13,865 nt of DNA from an uncultured Oscillospiraceae bacterium (GCA_910587465.1 CAJUMS010000071.1:1-13865), one strand, 5' to 3'; shown: positions 1 through 7,617, numbered from the stretch's first letter. The notes: generated by a model not told the origin, from the letters alone. Made by a program: numbers and translations.

Positions 1-1
1 A

Positions 2-847
2 AGCACACGTTACTTTAAGCTGAGCAGCGGTGATTACATATTCGCGGAATATCTTAGTGCTCAAAATGTATACACCTCGGAAACGGTCAAGACGGAGCTT
101 ACCTACGAGCCGCCCGTCCGAACTGCGGGGAGGACCGCCTACGATCCCAAAAAAGCATTAGACTATGCCAAGGAGCATTGGCAGGACGAGGAGAGCCTTT
201 GTGCGGGTTTCGGTTCGGAATGTCTGACTGCCGGCGGTCTGGATTTTGACGAGACCAGTTCAACCAAGCTGTTCAATAAGCTTGTCAACGCTAATCTCGG
301 TTATGCGGTCGCGATAAACCTTAACGAGGATGGAACGGCGAACGTTCCCGAGTTCGTGTATCCGGGAGACATAATTTTCTACTATTGCGAGGACGAAAAT
401 AAGATGGTGCATACCGCCGTATACAACGGTGATACCAAGGATGGCATCATGAAAGCCTACGCGCATAATCTTCCCGACAGCGGAGAAGATCAGTTCCGTT
501 ATTTTAAATACTGTGTTGGCGGGTGCGGGTGCCTGCTGGATAAGATCGTTGCGTTCTGCTTTTACAGGGACGATACCAATGTCACGCTCCCGACCGGCAC
601 TCCCAAGCTGTCTTGTGAACTTGTCAACAAAAAGGCGCAGATAAGCTGGTCACCCGATTTCGTTTACCGCAGCAGCGAACTGGTAATAACCGATAACAAG
701 GGCAAGATAGTAAACCGCCTGAAAATGGGAACGGATACTTCCGCGGATGTTCAGCTCAACGGTTCGGGCGATTATGTGGCGTATGTGATCTATACGGTTT
801 ACGGTAATATCAAAGTACGAAGCGATAATCTTGTATTTAAAATATAG
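2..847 (+). CDS. Secreted papain-like amidase/peptidase (Amidase_6/NlpC-P60 type), 5'-truncated
   Basis: The frame is open from the left edge, so the N-terminus is missing; 281 residues are visible. The first 20 or so (RYFKLSSGDYIFAEYLS) read like the end of a bacterial SH3-like wall-binding domain. After a linker comes a papain-like catalytic region. The motif LCAGFGSECLTAGG places a candidate nucleophile Cys at visible residue 67, the block PGDIIFYY...MVHTAVYNGD a candidate catalytic His at residue 137, and a second His at 155 lies in AYAHN. This order and spacing fit the Amidase_6 family, which cleaves amide bonds in cell-wall or related substrates. The last 80 residues or so (from about PKLSCELVNKKAQISW) look like an Ig or fibronectin-III-like beta domain. 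A strong hairpin follows the stop codon. Family membership is inferred from motifs; the substrate and the missing signal peptide cannot be judged here. Confidence 0.75.
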   Translation, partial: STRYFKLSSGDYIFAEYLSAQNVYTSETVKTELTYEPPVRTAGRTAYDPKKALDYAKEHWQDEESLCAGFGSECLTAGGLDFDETSSTKLFNKLVNANLGYAVAINLNEDGTANVPEFVYPGDIIFYYCEDENKMVHTAVYNGDTKDGIMKAYAHNLPDSGEDQFRYFKYCVGGCGCLLDKIVAFCFYRDDTNVTLPTGTPKLSCELVNKKAQISWSPDFVYRSSELVITDNKGKIVNRLKMGTDTSADVQLNGSGDYVAYVIYTVYGNIKVRSDNLVFKI

Positions 848-862
848 AATATAAACAACATT

Positions 863-893
863 GCGCGGTCAACGGCTAAATCGTTGACCGCGC
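863..893 (+). terminator. Strong hairpin, probable terminator of the amidase gene
   Basis: A perfect 12-bp inverted repeat GCGCGGTCAACG (863-874) and CGTTGACCGCGC (882-893) is separated by a 7-base loop, 15 bases after the stop codon. The tail (GGTTCTGTTTG) is only moderately T-rich, so termination is likely but not textbook. Confidence 0.75.
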
Positions 894-923
894 GGTTCTG
901 TTTGCAAATAATGTCGAAATAAA

Positions 924-953
924 TGAATATTTTGCACGAAATAGCAGACAATA
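924..953 (+). promoter_or_regulatory. Candidate sigma-G promoter of spoVT
   Basis: TGAATA (924-929) and GACAATA (947-953) are separated by 17 bases. This resembles the forespore sigma-G pattern (TGAATA-like -35, CATnnTA-like -10), and spoVT in Bacillus subtilis is known to be sigma-G dependent. The -10 differs from consensus at its first bases, so the call is tentative. Confidence 0.4.
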
Positions 954-1005
954 CCGTCAGCAGAAATTTGCTGCTATAAGAAATAAATCTTGGAGGAATT
1001 TATAT

Positions 1006-1551
1006 ATGAAGGCAACGGGAATTGTCCGCAGAATAGATGATCTGGGGCGCATTGTCATACCGAAGGAGATCCGCCGCACGATGCGGATACGGGAGGGCGA
1101 TCCGCTGGAAATATATACCAGTCCCGACGGCGAGGTCATTTTCAAGAAGTATTCGCCCGTCGGAGAGATAAGCAGCACTGCCTCTCAGTACGTAGACGTG
1201 CTGTCAAAGGTCGGGGGGCTGCCCGCGGTGATATGCGACAGGGATCACGTTATCGCGGTCTCGGGCATGAGCAAAAAGGAGATAATCGAGCGCCGCGTTT
1301 CGGGATCGCTTGAGGATCTTATCGAGCAGCGCAAAAGTTACGTCTTTAAAAACGGAGAACAGAAACGTCTGAACCCCATAGAGGGCGTTGACAGATACGC
1401 CATAGCGTGCTCGCCGATACTCGCATCGGGCGACGTTAACGGTGCGGTGATAATGCTCAGCGGCGACAGCGGTAACGATACCGCCACAGCCGAGCAGTCT
1501 GCGTTGGTGCAGGCGGCGGCTATGTACTTCGGCAAGCAAATGGAAGAATGA
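1006..1551 (+). CDS. spoVT: Stage V sporulation protein T, AbrB-family transcriptional regulator
   Basis: The 181-residue product matches the length of Bacillus SpoVT (178). Residues 1-50 form an AbrB-type swapped-hairpin DNA-binding domain with the near-diagnostic start MKATGIVRRIDDLGRIVIPK, followed by EIRRTMRIREGDPLEIY. Residues from about 55 to 180 are the GAF-like regulatory domain, including PAVICDRDHVIAVSGMSKKE and the ending AAAMYFGKQMEE. In Bacillus, SpoVT acts in the forespore, activating or repressing sigma-G genes and controlling spore and germination functions. The start is fixed by GGAGG (992-996) nine bases before the ATG. The gene is monocistronic between two hairpins and has its own candidate sigma-G promoter. 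Some gut clostridia not known to sporulate also keep this family, so it does not by itself prove spore formation. Confidence 0.95.
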   Translation: MKATGIVRRIDDLGRIVIPKEIRRTMRIREGDPLEIYTSPDGEVIFKKYSPVGEISSTASQYVDVLSKVGGLPAVICDRDHVIAVSGMSKKEIIERRVSGSLEDLIEQRKSYVFKNGEQKRLNPIEGVDRYAIACSPILASGDVNGAVIMLSGDSGNDTATAEQSALVQAAAMYFGKQMEE

Positions 1552-1558
1552 CCGCGGG

Positions 1559-1596
1559 GGTGTACGGATATCTCGTACACCTCTTGCCGTATTTTT
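1559..1596 (+). terminator. Probable terminator after spoVT
   Basis: GGTGTACG (1559-1566) pairs with CGTACACC (1574-1581) across a 7-base loop, eight bases after the stop codon. A T-run lies about ten bases further on (1592-1596), with a second at 1601-1605. The hairpin is clear; the T-tract is not directly adjacent. Confidence 0.55.
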
Positions 1597-1662
1597 ACGC
1601 TTTTTGCTTTGTGAAATCTGGGTAAAATTTTTCCGCAGTCCGCAAAGAAACGACAAAAACCC

Positions 1663-1691
1663 TTGACTTTAAACATATAATATGATATAAT
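1663..1691 (+). promoter_or_regulatory. Strong sigma-A promoter for the GHL10/amidase pair
   Basis: TTGACT (1663-1668), a 17-base spacer and TATAAT (1686-1691), with TG at 1683-1684 giving an extended -10 (TGATATAAT). This is nearly consensus. The start of transcription would fall around 1698, leaving a leader of about 38 bases before the lipoprotein start. Short TAACTATAACTATAA direct repeats lie at and just after the -10. Confidence 0.85.
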
Positions 1692-1735
1692 AACTATAAC
1701 TATAAGACTATACAGAAAATTTGGGGAATAGAGAA

Positions 1736-3361
1736 ATGAGAAGTAAATTTATCGTCGCCGCGTCGCTTGCGATGTCTATTTGCGTTCTTGCAGGCTGCTC
1801 GACAGAGACGCAAAGCTCCGGGGATAGTACCGTAAACATAATAGATATCGGCAGCGTGTCCTCGTCAAGCAGTTCATCGCGCTTTACGGCGACGGTTCCG
1901 AATGTGCCGCTCGCGCCGTCGTCAACATCTTCAACAATGTCAGCAACGCCTTCTTCATCAAATTCCATACACAGCACCGCCGAAACGCCTCCCGAGAGCA
2001 TCTCATCGGAAAGCAGCACCGAGAGCTCGGAATCCGTTGAATATTCTCCGCCCGCCTCAACAGACGAGCCGATTTCGTCTGCCCCGACAGAGAGCGAACC
2101 TCCCGCAAGCGAGCCGCAGACAAGCTCTGAGACAAGTACAACGACCACAACTGCGCCTACCACAACGACAACAAGCACATCAAGTTCCGAGATGTCCTCA
2201 AGCAGTACGGAGAACTCATCGTCAAGCAGCATATCGTCATCTTCAAGCGTTTCCGAGCCTGTTGGGCCGTCCGGCTCCAACAGCTATCAGGCGCTGAATT
2301 ATGGTGAGATAAAGGGCATATGGATATCTTACCTTGATATAATGGAAATGTCCAGCGGTACGGAAAGCGCGTTCCGCAGTGAAATTGCAGCGGCATACGA
2401 CAACTGCGCGGCGTTGGGCATAAATACTGTGTACGTTCACGTGCGCTCGCACGGAGACGCATATTATAACTCCGACTATTTCCCGAGAACTAAATATATG
2501 TCGGGAAATTACGATCCGCTTCCGATAATGATTGAGGAGGCTCACAAGCGGAATTTATCGTTTCAGGCGTGGATAAATCCGCTGCGTATGAGCGCCGAGA
2601 AGGACCTTTCGCGCGGCAGCGGCTATGCGGTCTACGATTGGGCGGGCAGTGAACGTCTCGTTAAGGTAGGCTCTTACTACTATCTTAACCCCGCGTACTC
2701 CGATGTTATCGGTGTGATAGTCAAGGGAGCGGCGGAGATTGTCTCGAATTACGACGTTGACGGTCTGCATATCGACGACTATTTTTACCCGACCACGGAC
2801 GCATATTTCGACAGTGACGCGTTCTATAACAGCGGCTACGGTCACATCTCCGACTTTCGCCGCGCCAACTGTGACAGGCTGGTTAGCTCGCTGTACAGCG
2901 CCGTAAAGACCGCCAACCCGAGCGCGGTGTTCGGCGTGAGCTGTCAGGGCAATATGGACAACAACTACAACGAAATGTACGCGGACGTCGAAAAATGGTG
3001 CAAAAGCAGCGGTTATCTCGACTATATAATGCCGCAGATATATTTCGGATTTGATAATTCAACACAGCCCTTTGCGCAGTGCGTAAAGAATTGGGACAAT
3101 CTTGCGGCAAAGGGTAATGTTCCTCTTATCGTCGGCATAACGGCGGCAAAGATCGGCACCGAGGACGTATGGGCGGGCGCCGGCAGAAACGAATGGATTA
3201 ACGACAGCGCAATACTCAGGCGGCAGGTGTTGACCTCAATGGAGCAGGTATCCTACGGGGGTGTGTGCCTGTTCAGATACAGACTGCTGTTCGCTCCTGA
3301 CGGAAATGTCAGAACACAGGTAGAAAATGAAGTTTCGGATCTCAGACCTGTAATAGGCTAA
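1736..3361 (+). CDS. GHL10-type glycosyl hydrolase lipoprotein, putative peptidoglycan glycan hydrolase
   Basis: A 541-residue lipoprotein. The signal peptide ends in the lipobox VLAGC with Cys21 as lipidation site. Residues about 22-183 are a low-complexity Ser/Thr/Pro/Glu linker that could span the wall. From residue 184 to the end runs a GHL10 (DUF187-like) TIM-barrel: GIWISYLDI, then VYVHVRSHGD (H235, R237, H239), FQAWINPLR, and DGLHIDDYFYP with acidic D342, D347 and D348. In Escherichia coli the family member DigH cleaves glycan strands stripped of peptides, so a similar role outside the membrane is inferred; the substrate is unproven. I chose the ATG at 1736 because GGGGA (1723-1727) is well spaced before it and the lipoprotein signal starts there. 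An upstream in-frame TTG at 1721 overlaps that ribosome site. Only 27 bases separate it from the amidase gene, so they are probably co-transcribed. Confidence 0.88.
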   Translation: MRSKFIVAASLAMSICVLAGCSTETQSSGDSTVNIIDIGSVSSSSSSSRFTATVPNVPLAPSSTSSTMSATPSSSNSIHSTAETPPESISSESSTESSESVEYSPPASTDEPISSAPTESEPPASEPQTSSETSTTTTTAPTTTTTSTSSSEMSSSSTENSSSSSISSSSSVSEPVGPSGSNSYQALNYGEIKGIWISYLDIMEMSSGTESAFRSEIAAAYDNCAALGINTVYVHVRSHGDAYYNSDYFPRTKYMSGNYDPLPIMIEEAHKRNLSFQAWINPLRMSAEKDLSRGSGYAVYDWAGSERLVKVGSYYYLNPAYSDVIGVIVKGAAEIVSNYDVDGLHIDDYFYPTTDAYFDSDAFYNSGYGHISDFRRANCDRLVSSLYSAVKTANPSAVFGVSCQGNMDNNYNEMYADVEKWCKSSGYLDYIMPQIYFGFDNSTQPFAQCVKNWDNLAAKGNVPLIVGITAAKIGTEDVWAGAGRNEWINDSAILRRQVLTSMEQVSYGGVCLFRYRLLFAPDGNVRTQVENEVSDLRPVIG

Positions 3362-3388
3362 GAATACATAAAAATGGGGAATAATTTT

Positions 3389-6349
3389 ATGAAAAAAATG
3401 TTAAGAATGATATTATCGGCATTTACGGCTGCAAGCATACTCACGTGTACCGTCTACGCCGAGAGCTCCGACAGCCTTGGCGGGCTGGTTACGGATAATA
3501 CCGACAGCAGCGGCAGCAATGTCGAGGATTCGCCGCAGGTGACCGTTCCTCCCGCGGACACAGAAAGTAAGATATATCTGCAGAACGGTATGCGCGCGGT
3601 GACGCTAACTCCCGGAATAGACTTCGAGGACGAGAACGAGCTTGCCGAAATGTATGACGAGATACGCAGCTACGGAATGAACGCCGTTATAATCAACTCG
3701 ACGGGGGAGGAGAACGCATTCTATGACCTCGAGCTGAACTCCGATAACCGCGATATCCTCAATGCGGCAATCGACGGCGCTCACAGCGCTAATCTCAGCG
3801 CCTACCTTACGCTGGATGCGGGCTCGCTTGTCAATATGGTTGCCGAAGAGGGCGGCGGGCTTATGGAGGGCTTTTCCGCGGCGGCGCATAAGTTCGCGAT
3901 GAAGTATAAATGCGAGGGCATTATCCTCACTAACTATTATACCACGGATAACGAGGATATGTACGCGGAGTATTTGCGCTCGGGTTCGGGGATTGGCTAC
4001 GAAAACTGGCTCTACGAGATCAATCAGTATATTATCCGTACGCTCAGCGAGGCGGTTCACAAGACGACAAATACCACCGCGCTCGGCGTTCTTATCGAGG
4101 ATATGTGGGCGAACGCATCCTCCAACGAAGCGGGCTCCGACACCGAGGATACTCGTCAGGCGCTCTATGATGGGTACTGCGATACCAAAAAATATATCGA
4201 AAACGGTTACGCCGATTTCGTTCTTGTAAAAGCTTACGGTTCCACCGATGATTACGATCTGAACTTTGAGAACGTTGTCAAGTGGTGGTACGACCTTGGG
4301 CAGACCAACAACGTCAGGACCTATGTCTGTCATCTCAACGAGCGAATAGGCGAGTATTCGGGCTGGGGCGAAGATCAGCTTCTCCGTCAGCTCACGGTGA
4401 TGAAGGATATGGACAAGCTCGGCGGCAGCGCGTTCAATTCGCTGTCGGCGCTCAGAGACAACGTTCTCGGCAGCCGTGAAACGCTTATAAAGTACTTTAA
4501 CGATCAGATCAACGAGGAAACGCTGTTTGACGACCTCGAAATGGTTTCGCCGACGCAGCTTACCTATACGACCTACGACTCTACGGCGAAATTTATGGGT
4601 ACGTTTGATCCGAATTTTGACGTTTATTTTGACAATGAAAAAATTGTCCTGAACGATGTGGGTAATTTCTATATCCCCAAGGAGCTTGATATAGGCTGGA
4701 ACTATTTCACGATCAAGCATAAGGGCAAGGAGGTCAATTATTCGATCGAGCATATAATCAGGGTCCTGGATTCCGTAGACTCCACCGCCGATGTAACCGT
4801 CGAGGGCGGGACACAGCTTTCGTTCACTGCGGTTGCGTACAGCGGCTCTTACGTAACGGCAACGATAAACGGCACGACTGTTGAGCTGCAGGAAATGGCA
4901 AGCTCCGAGCACGTTGACGCTAACGGCACGTATTCGCAGTTTGTCGGATACTACACCGTTCCTGAGGGAATTATCGGTCAGGAGCAGCATCTCGGAACGG
5001 TCAACTATTACGCGTCCTTCAGCGGCTACAATGAAAGTATGTACGGTATCACCGTAACCGTAGCGGCTAAGCCCGAGCCACCCAAGACGGATATCAATTA
5101 CGATCTTATTCCCGATCAGTCCACGGCGGGCACGGGAGAGGTAGTCGGAAACATAGACCCGATCTTCACCGAGGACGATAATATGACATATGTCAAGGTT
5201 ATCAATAACTACACCGACGTGCTTGACGCGAAAACAACGGGTAAAATACCGTCGCCGATGTTCTCGCAGATGCCCGCAGGCACACTGGACTATTACAAAT
5301 CCTCTGCGGACGGCTTTGTTATTACGACATCCGGTAAGAGATACCGCGAGGAATACGTGACAATGTTTGACGATACGGGTCTCGGCTACAATGCCCTTAC
5401 GGTGGACGAGGTCGGCAATTCGGGCGGTCGCAGCTATATGAAGCTCACGCTTGACCATAAGACGAGCTTTAACGTTACTACCTCGCAAAGCTTTGTACAG
5501 GGTTACGAGGGTCCGTACGGAGTAGTCGACTTCAATGCGCAGTATGTTTATATAACGTTCGATAATATAACGAGCGTTACCAAGCTGCCCGACTTTGACT
5601 ACTGCACGCTGTTCAGCGCGGGTGAGTGGGAGACCGTTACCGAGGACGAAATACCTAAGTTCAGAATGAAGCTGACACTCAGGCAGGCGGGCATTTACAG
5701 CGGCGTGAGTGCATACTATAACGAAAATAATGACCTTATCCTCAGCTTTTCCGTTCCGACTCCTACACTGGCGGGCAAGACTATCGTGCTTGATCCTGGT
5801 CACGGTTACGACGAAAACAATAAATTCGACCCCGGCGCTATCGGTGAGGTAACGGAGCAGTCTATAACGATAGCCGTTACCAAAAAGCTCGAGCAGATAC
5901 TGACCGATATGGGAGCGAATGTTATCCGTTTGCAGACCGAGTCGGAGGGAATCGGCGACCGTGACCGTCCGAGACGAGCGAACAATTATAACGCGGACAT
6001 GTTCATGTCTATCCACTGCAACAGCACGACTAACACGGCGGCGCACGGCTGTGAGATCTACTACTTCACGCCGTGGTCTCAGACCCTCGCAAAGGGTATT
6101 CATGACAACCTCGTGTCTTTTTTCGACGGCGTTTACAATGACGGCACGGACAGCGCCCGCGGCGATAAGTACAGCTATTACTGGTACACCCTTGAGCAGA
6201 GCTTCCCGTCCGTTCTCGTGGAAATGGGATTTGTATCCAATACCCGCGAGTGCCTGATAATGGCGAACCCCGATAATCAGACCAAGATGGCGCAGGCAAT
6301 AGCTAACGGAATTTATCAGTACTTCGCAAGAAGTGAATTGAGTTACTAA
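3389..6349 (+). CDS. Secreted N-acetylmuramoyl-L-alanine amidase with degenerate GHL10-like N-terminal domain
   Basis: A 986-residue secreted protein. The signal peptide MKKMLRMIL...TCTVYA is probably cleaved before ESSDS. Residues about 60-380 form a GHL10-like barrel that aligns with the upstream lipoprotein: EGIILTNYYTTDN replaces DGLHIDDYFYPTTD, so both aspartates become T181 and N182, and the VHVRSH motif is lost. Beta-rich regions follow at about 390-560 (Ig-like), a PEPPK linker, then a beta domain at about 600-795 resembling the AMIN-type domain that often precedes amidases. The C-terminus (about 796-980) is an intact Amidase_3 zinc domain: DPGHGY (H805), TEQ (E823), SIHCNS (H876) and catalytic-type E945 in VEMGF. 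Amidase_3 cuts the bond between muramic acid and L-alanine. The ATG at 3389 is preferred to the one at 3374 because GGGGA (3376-3380) precedes it. It is the second gene of the operon and ends at a hairpin shared with alr. Confidence 0.9.
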   Translation: MKKMLRMILSAFTAASILTCTVYAESSDSLGGLVTDNTDSSGSNVEDSPQVTVPPADTESKIYLQNGMRAVTLTPGIDFEDENELAEMYDEIRSYGMNAVIINSTGEENAFYDLELNSDNRDILNAAIDGAHSANLSAYLTLDAGSLVNMVAEEGGGLMEGFSAAAHKFAMKYKCEGIILTNYYTTDNEDMYAEYLRSGSGIGYENWLYEINQYIIRTLSEAVHKTTNTTALGVLIEDMWANASSNEAGSDTEDTRQALYDGYCDTKKYIENGYADFVLVKAYGSTDDYDLNFENVVKWWYDLGQTNNVRTYVCHLNERIGEYSGWGEDQLLRQLTVMKDMDKLGGSAFNSLSALRDNVLGSRETLIKYFNDQINEETLFDDLEMVSPTQLTYTTYDSTAKFMGTFDPNFDVYFDNEKIVLNDVGNFYIPKELDIGWNYFTIKHKGKEVNYSIEHIIRVLDSVDSTADVTVEGGTQLSFTAVAYSGSYVTATINGTTVELQEMASSEHVDANGTYSQFVGYYTVPEGIIGQEQHLGTVNYYASFSGYNESMYGITVTVAAKPEPPKTDINYDLIPDQSTAGTGEVVGNIDPIFTEDDNMTYVKVINNYTDVLDAKTTGKIPSPMFSQMPAGTLDYYKSSADGFVITTSGKRYREEYVTMFDDTGLGYNALTVDEVGNSGGRSYMKLTLDHKTSFNVTTSQSFVQGYEGPYGVVDFNAQYVYITFDNITSVTKLPDFDYCTLFSAGEWETVTEDEIPKFRMKLTLRQAGIYSGVSAYYNENNDLILSFSVPTPTLAGKTIVLDPGHGYDENNKFDPGAIGEVTEQSITIAVTKKLEQILTDMGANVIRLQTESEGIGDRDRPRRANNYNADMFMSIHCNSTTNTAAHGCEIYYFTPWSQTLAKGIHDNLVSFFDGVYNDGTDSARGDKYSYYWYTLEQSFPSVLVEMGFVSNTRECLIMANPDNQTKMAQAIANGIYQYFARSELSY

Positions 6350-6360
6350 TCAACAAAATA

Positions 6361-6387
6361 CGGCCGGCAAGATGATCTTGCTGCCCG
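6361..6387. terminator. Two-way hairpin between the convergent amidase and alr genes
   Basis: CGGCCGGCAAG (6361-6371) pairs with CTTGCTGCCCG (6377-6387) around a 5-base loop, with one C/C mismatch and one G-U pair. On the plus strand a T-rich tail follows at 6388-6405; on the minus strand TATTTTG follows. It lies 11 bases after the amidase stop and 17 bases beyond the alr stop, so it can serve both. Confidence 0.75.
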
Positions 6388-6404
6388 TTATTGTAAATTT
6401 TTAT

Positions 6405-7541
6405 TCAGATATAACGCTGTATCTCGGTCTCCTTGCCGTCCTCTATGTAGATACGCGGAACGCGCGTTCCTATCGCGCAGAGCAGCTCGTATTTGATAGT
6501 GCCGACCTTTTCCGCGGCTGCCTCGATGGAGCACCCTCCCTCGTGAGCGTTGGAATATATCGTCACGACATCGCCGACCTTTACGCCGGGTATCTCGGTA
6601 ACGTCGATAAGCGTCTGATCCATGCATATCCTGCCGCAGATAGGTGCGGTCGTTCCGTTGATATTCACCATCCAGTCGCCCGAAAGCCGTCTGTTGAACC
6701 CGTCCGCGTAGCCGCACGCCACTAAGGCGAGCTTGGTATCGCGCTTGGCAGTGAACGTCCTGCCGTAGCTTACGGTATCGCCCGCGTGAATGGTTTTCAG
6801 TTGGCTGACTACGGTCTTCAATTGAAATATCGGACGTATGCCGTCGGGCAGGGGAAAGCGCGCGTCGGGTTTCTGCCCGTACATCACGATACCCGCGCGG
6901 ACGAAGTCGCCTTCAAAATTGCTGTGGTAGATAATACCGCCGCTGTTCTGGGAGTGAGTTTTCAGCCCGTGCCTGTGACACATCTCGGTTATTTTCCGCT
7001 GCTGCTGTTCGGTGAACTTTACGTCCTCGTCGTTCAGGCTGTCGGCGACAGCGAAGTGAGTATACCCTGCGCGGCAGTCCAGACCGTCCAGAGCGAGTAT
7101 CTCACTGAGCTGTTCCTCGGTGGTGATACCGACACGGCACATTCCCGTATCTATCTTGATATGAACGGGTATCTTTACATTATTTTCCAGCGCCAGCTCG
7201 GACAGCTTTTTTGCGTAATCGGTATCGCCGACGGTGAAAATGTAATTTTTTGCAAGATTATCCATGATCAGCGGAATATCGCAGTAGCCGAAGATCAATA
7301 TATCTCCCTCGATATCCCCATCGGACAGCCGCTGAGCCTCCCAGAGATTGGAGACCGCGAAATGTCTTATCCCGCATTTGTTCAGCGCCTTTGCGCATTG
7401 AACATCCCCGTGACCGTAAGCATTCGCCTTAACGACAGCAATAATATCCTTGCCGCGGGAAAGCTCGCCGATCTTCCTCATATTTCCCTTTAAAACGTCA
7501 AGATTTATCTCCGCCCAGGTCCTCCAATAAAAATTATTCAT
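6405..7541 (-). CDS. alr: Alanine racemase
   Basis: A 378-residue PLP enzyme interconverting L- and D-alanine, supplying D-alanine for peptidoglycan precursors in the cytoplasm. The fold-type III barrel begins with WRTWAEINLDVLKGN. The PLP lysine is K38 in AVVKANAYGHG, and HIKIDTGMCRVGI, the HSQNSGG block and GDFVRAGIVMYG are all present. The opposite-face catalytic tyrosine is Y259 in DTVSYGRTF, followed by GRICMDQ and the C-terminal beta domain. Length is normal for the family (360-390). A GAGG ribosome site lies seven bases upstream of the ATG (plus-strand CCTC at 7549-7552). It is divergent from the LCP-like gene group, sharing 173 bases of upstream DNA, and convergent with the amidase. 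I found no convincing minus-strand promoter in that gap. Confidence 0.97.
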   Translation of the reverse strand: MNNFYWRTWAEINLDVLKGNMRKIGELSRGKDIIAVVKANAYGHGDVQCAKALNKCGIRHFAVSNLWEAQRLSDGDIEGDILIFGYCDIPLIMDNLAKNYIFTVGDTDYAKKLSELALENNVKIPVHIKIDTGMCRVGITTEEQLSEILALDGLDCRAGYTHFAVADSLNDEDVKFTEQQQRKITEMCHRHGLKTHSQNSGGIIYHSNFEGDFVRAGIVMYGQKPDARFPLPDGIRPIFQLKTVVSQLKTIHAGDTVSYGRTFTAKRDTKLALVACGYADGFNRRLSGDWMVNINGTTAPICGRICMDQTLIDVTEIPGVKVGDVVTIYSNAHEGGCSIEAAAEKVGTIKYELLCAIGTRVPRIYIEDGKETEIQRYI

Positions 7542-7558
7542 ATCTTTACCTCTATTGC

Positions 7559-7587
7559 TTGAAATTTTCGAGTAAATGTGTTATACT
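7559..7587 (+). promoter_or_regulatory. Sigma-A promoter for the LCP-like to ilvD gene group
   Basis: TTGAAA (7559-7564), a 17-base spacer and TATACT (7582-7587), with TG at 7579-7580 making an extended -10. Transcription would start near 7594, inside the imperfect inverted repeat described in the next entry, and would give a leader of about 120 bases before the preferred start at 7715. Confidence 0.75.
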
Positions 7588-7592
7588 ATATG

Positions 7593-7617
7593 TAGTGTCA
7601 TAAAACATGGCACACTA
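7593..7617. repeat. Imperfect inverted repeat at the probable transcription start
   Basis: TAGTGT (7593-7598) and ACACTA (7612-7617) form a dyad around a 13-base centre. Its inner arms (CAT / ATG) also match if a two-base bulge is allowed. It sits just downstream of the -10 and could be an operator or a 5' stem; no regulator family is recognisable. Confidence 0.35.

Noticed and set aside
2100..2260. Tandem short Ser/Thr codon repeats as a CRISPR or minisatellite
   Set aside because: No constant repeat unit or unique spacers exist; it is irregular codon repetition within a coding linker.
1708..2297. Long frames in other registers across the lipoprotein linker
   Set aside because: They come from the low-complexity Ser/Thr codons read in other frames and are composed of repeated Val, Arg, Gln or Pro; none has a ribosome site or domain.
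3605..6103. An 832-codon open frame antisense to the amidase gene
   Set aside because: It mirrors the amidase codons and arises from GC-rich codon use that avoids antisense stops. The arginine/valine-rich, low-complexity product lacks any domain, while the plus strand has signal peptide, domains and catalytic motifs.
6786..7493. A 235-codon plus-strand frame opposite alanine racemase
   Set aside because: The minus strand encodes a complete alanine racemase with all motifs and a ribosome site; the plus-strand product has no recognisable domain.
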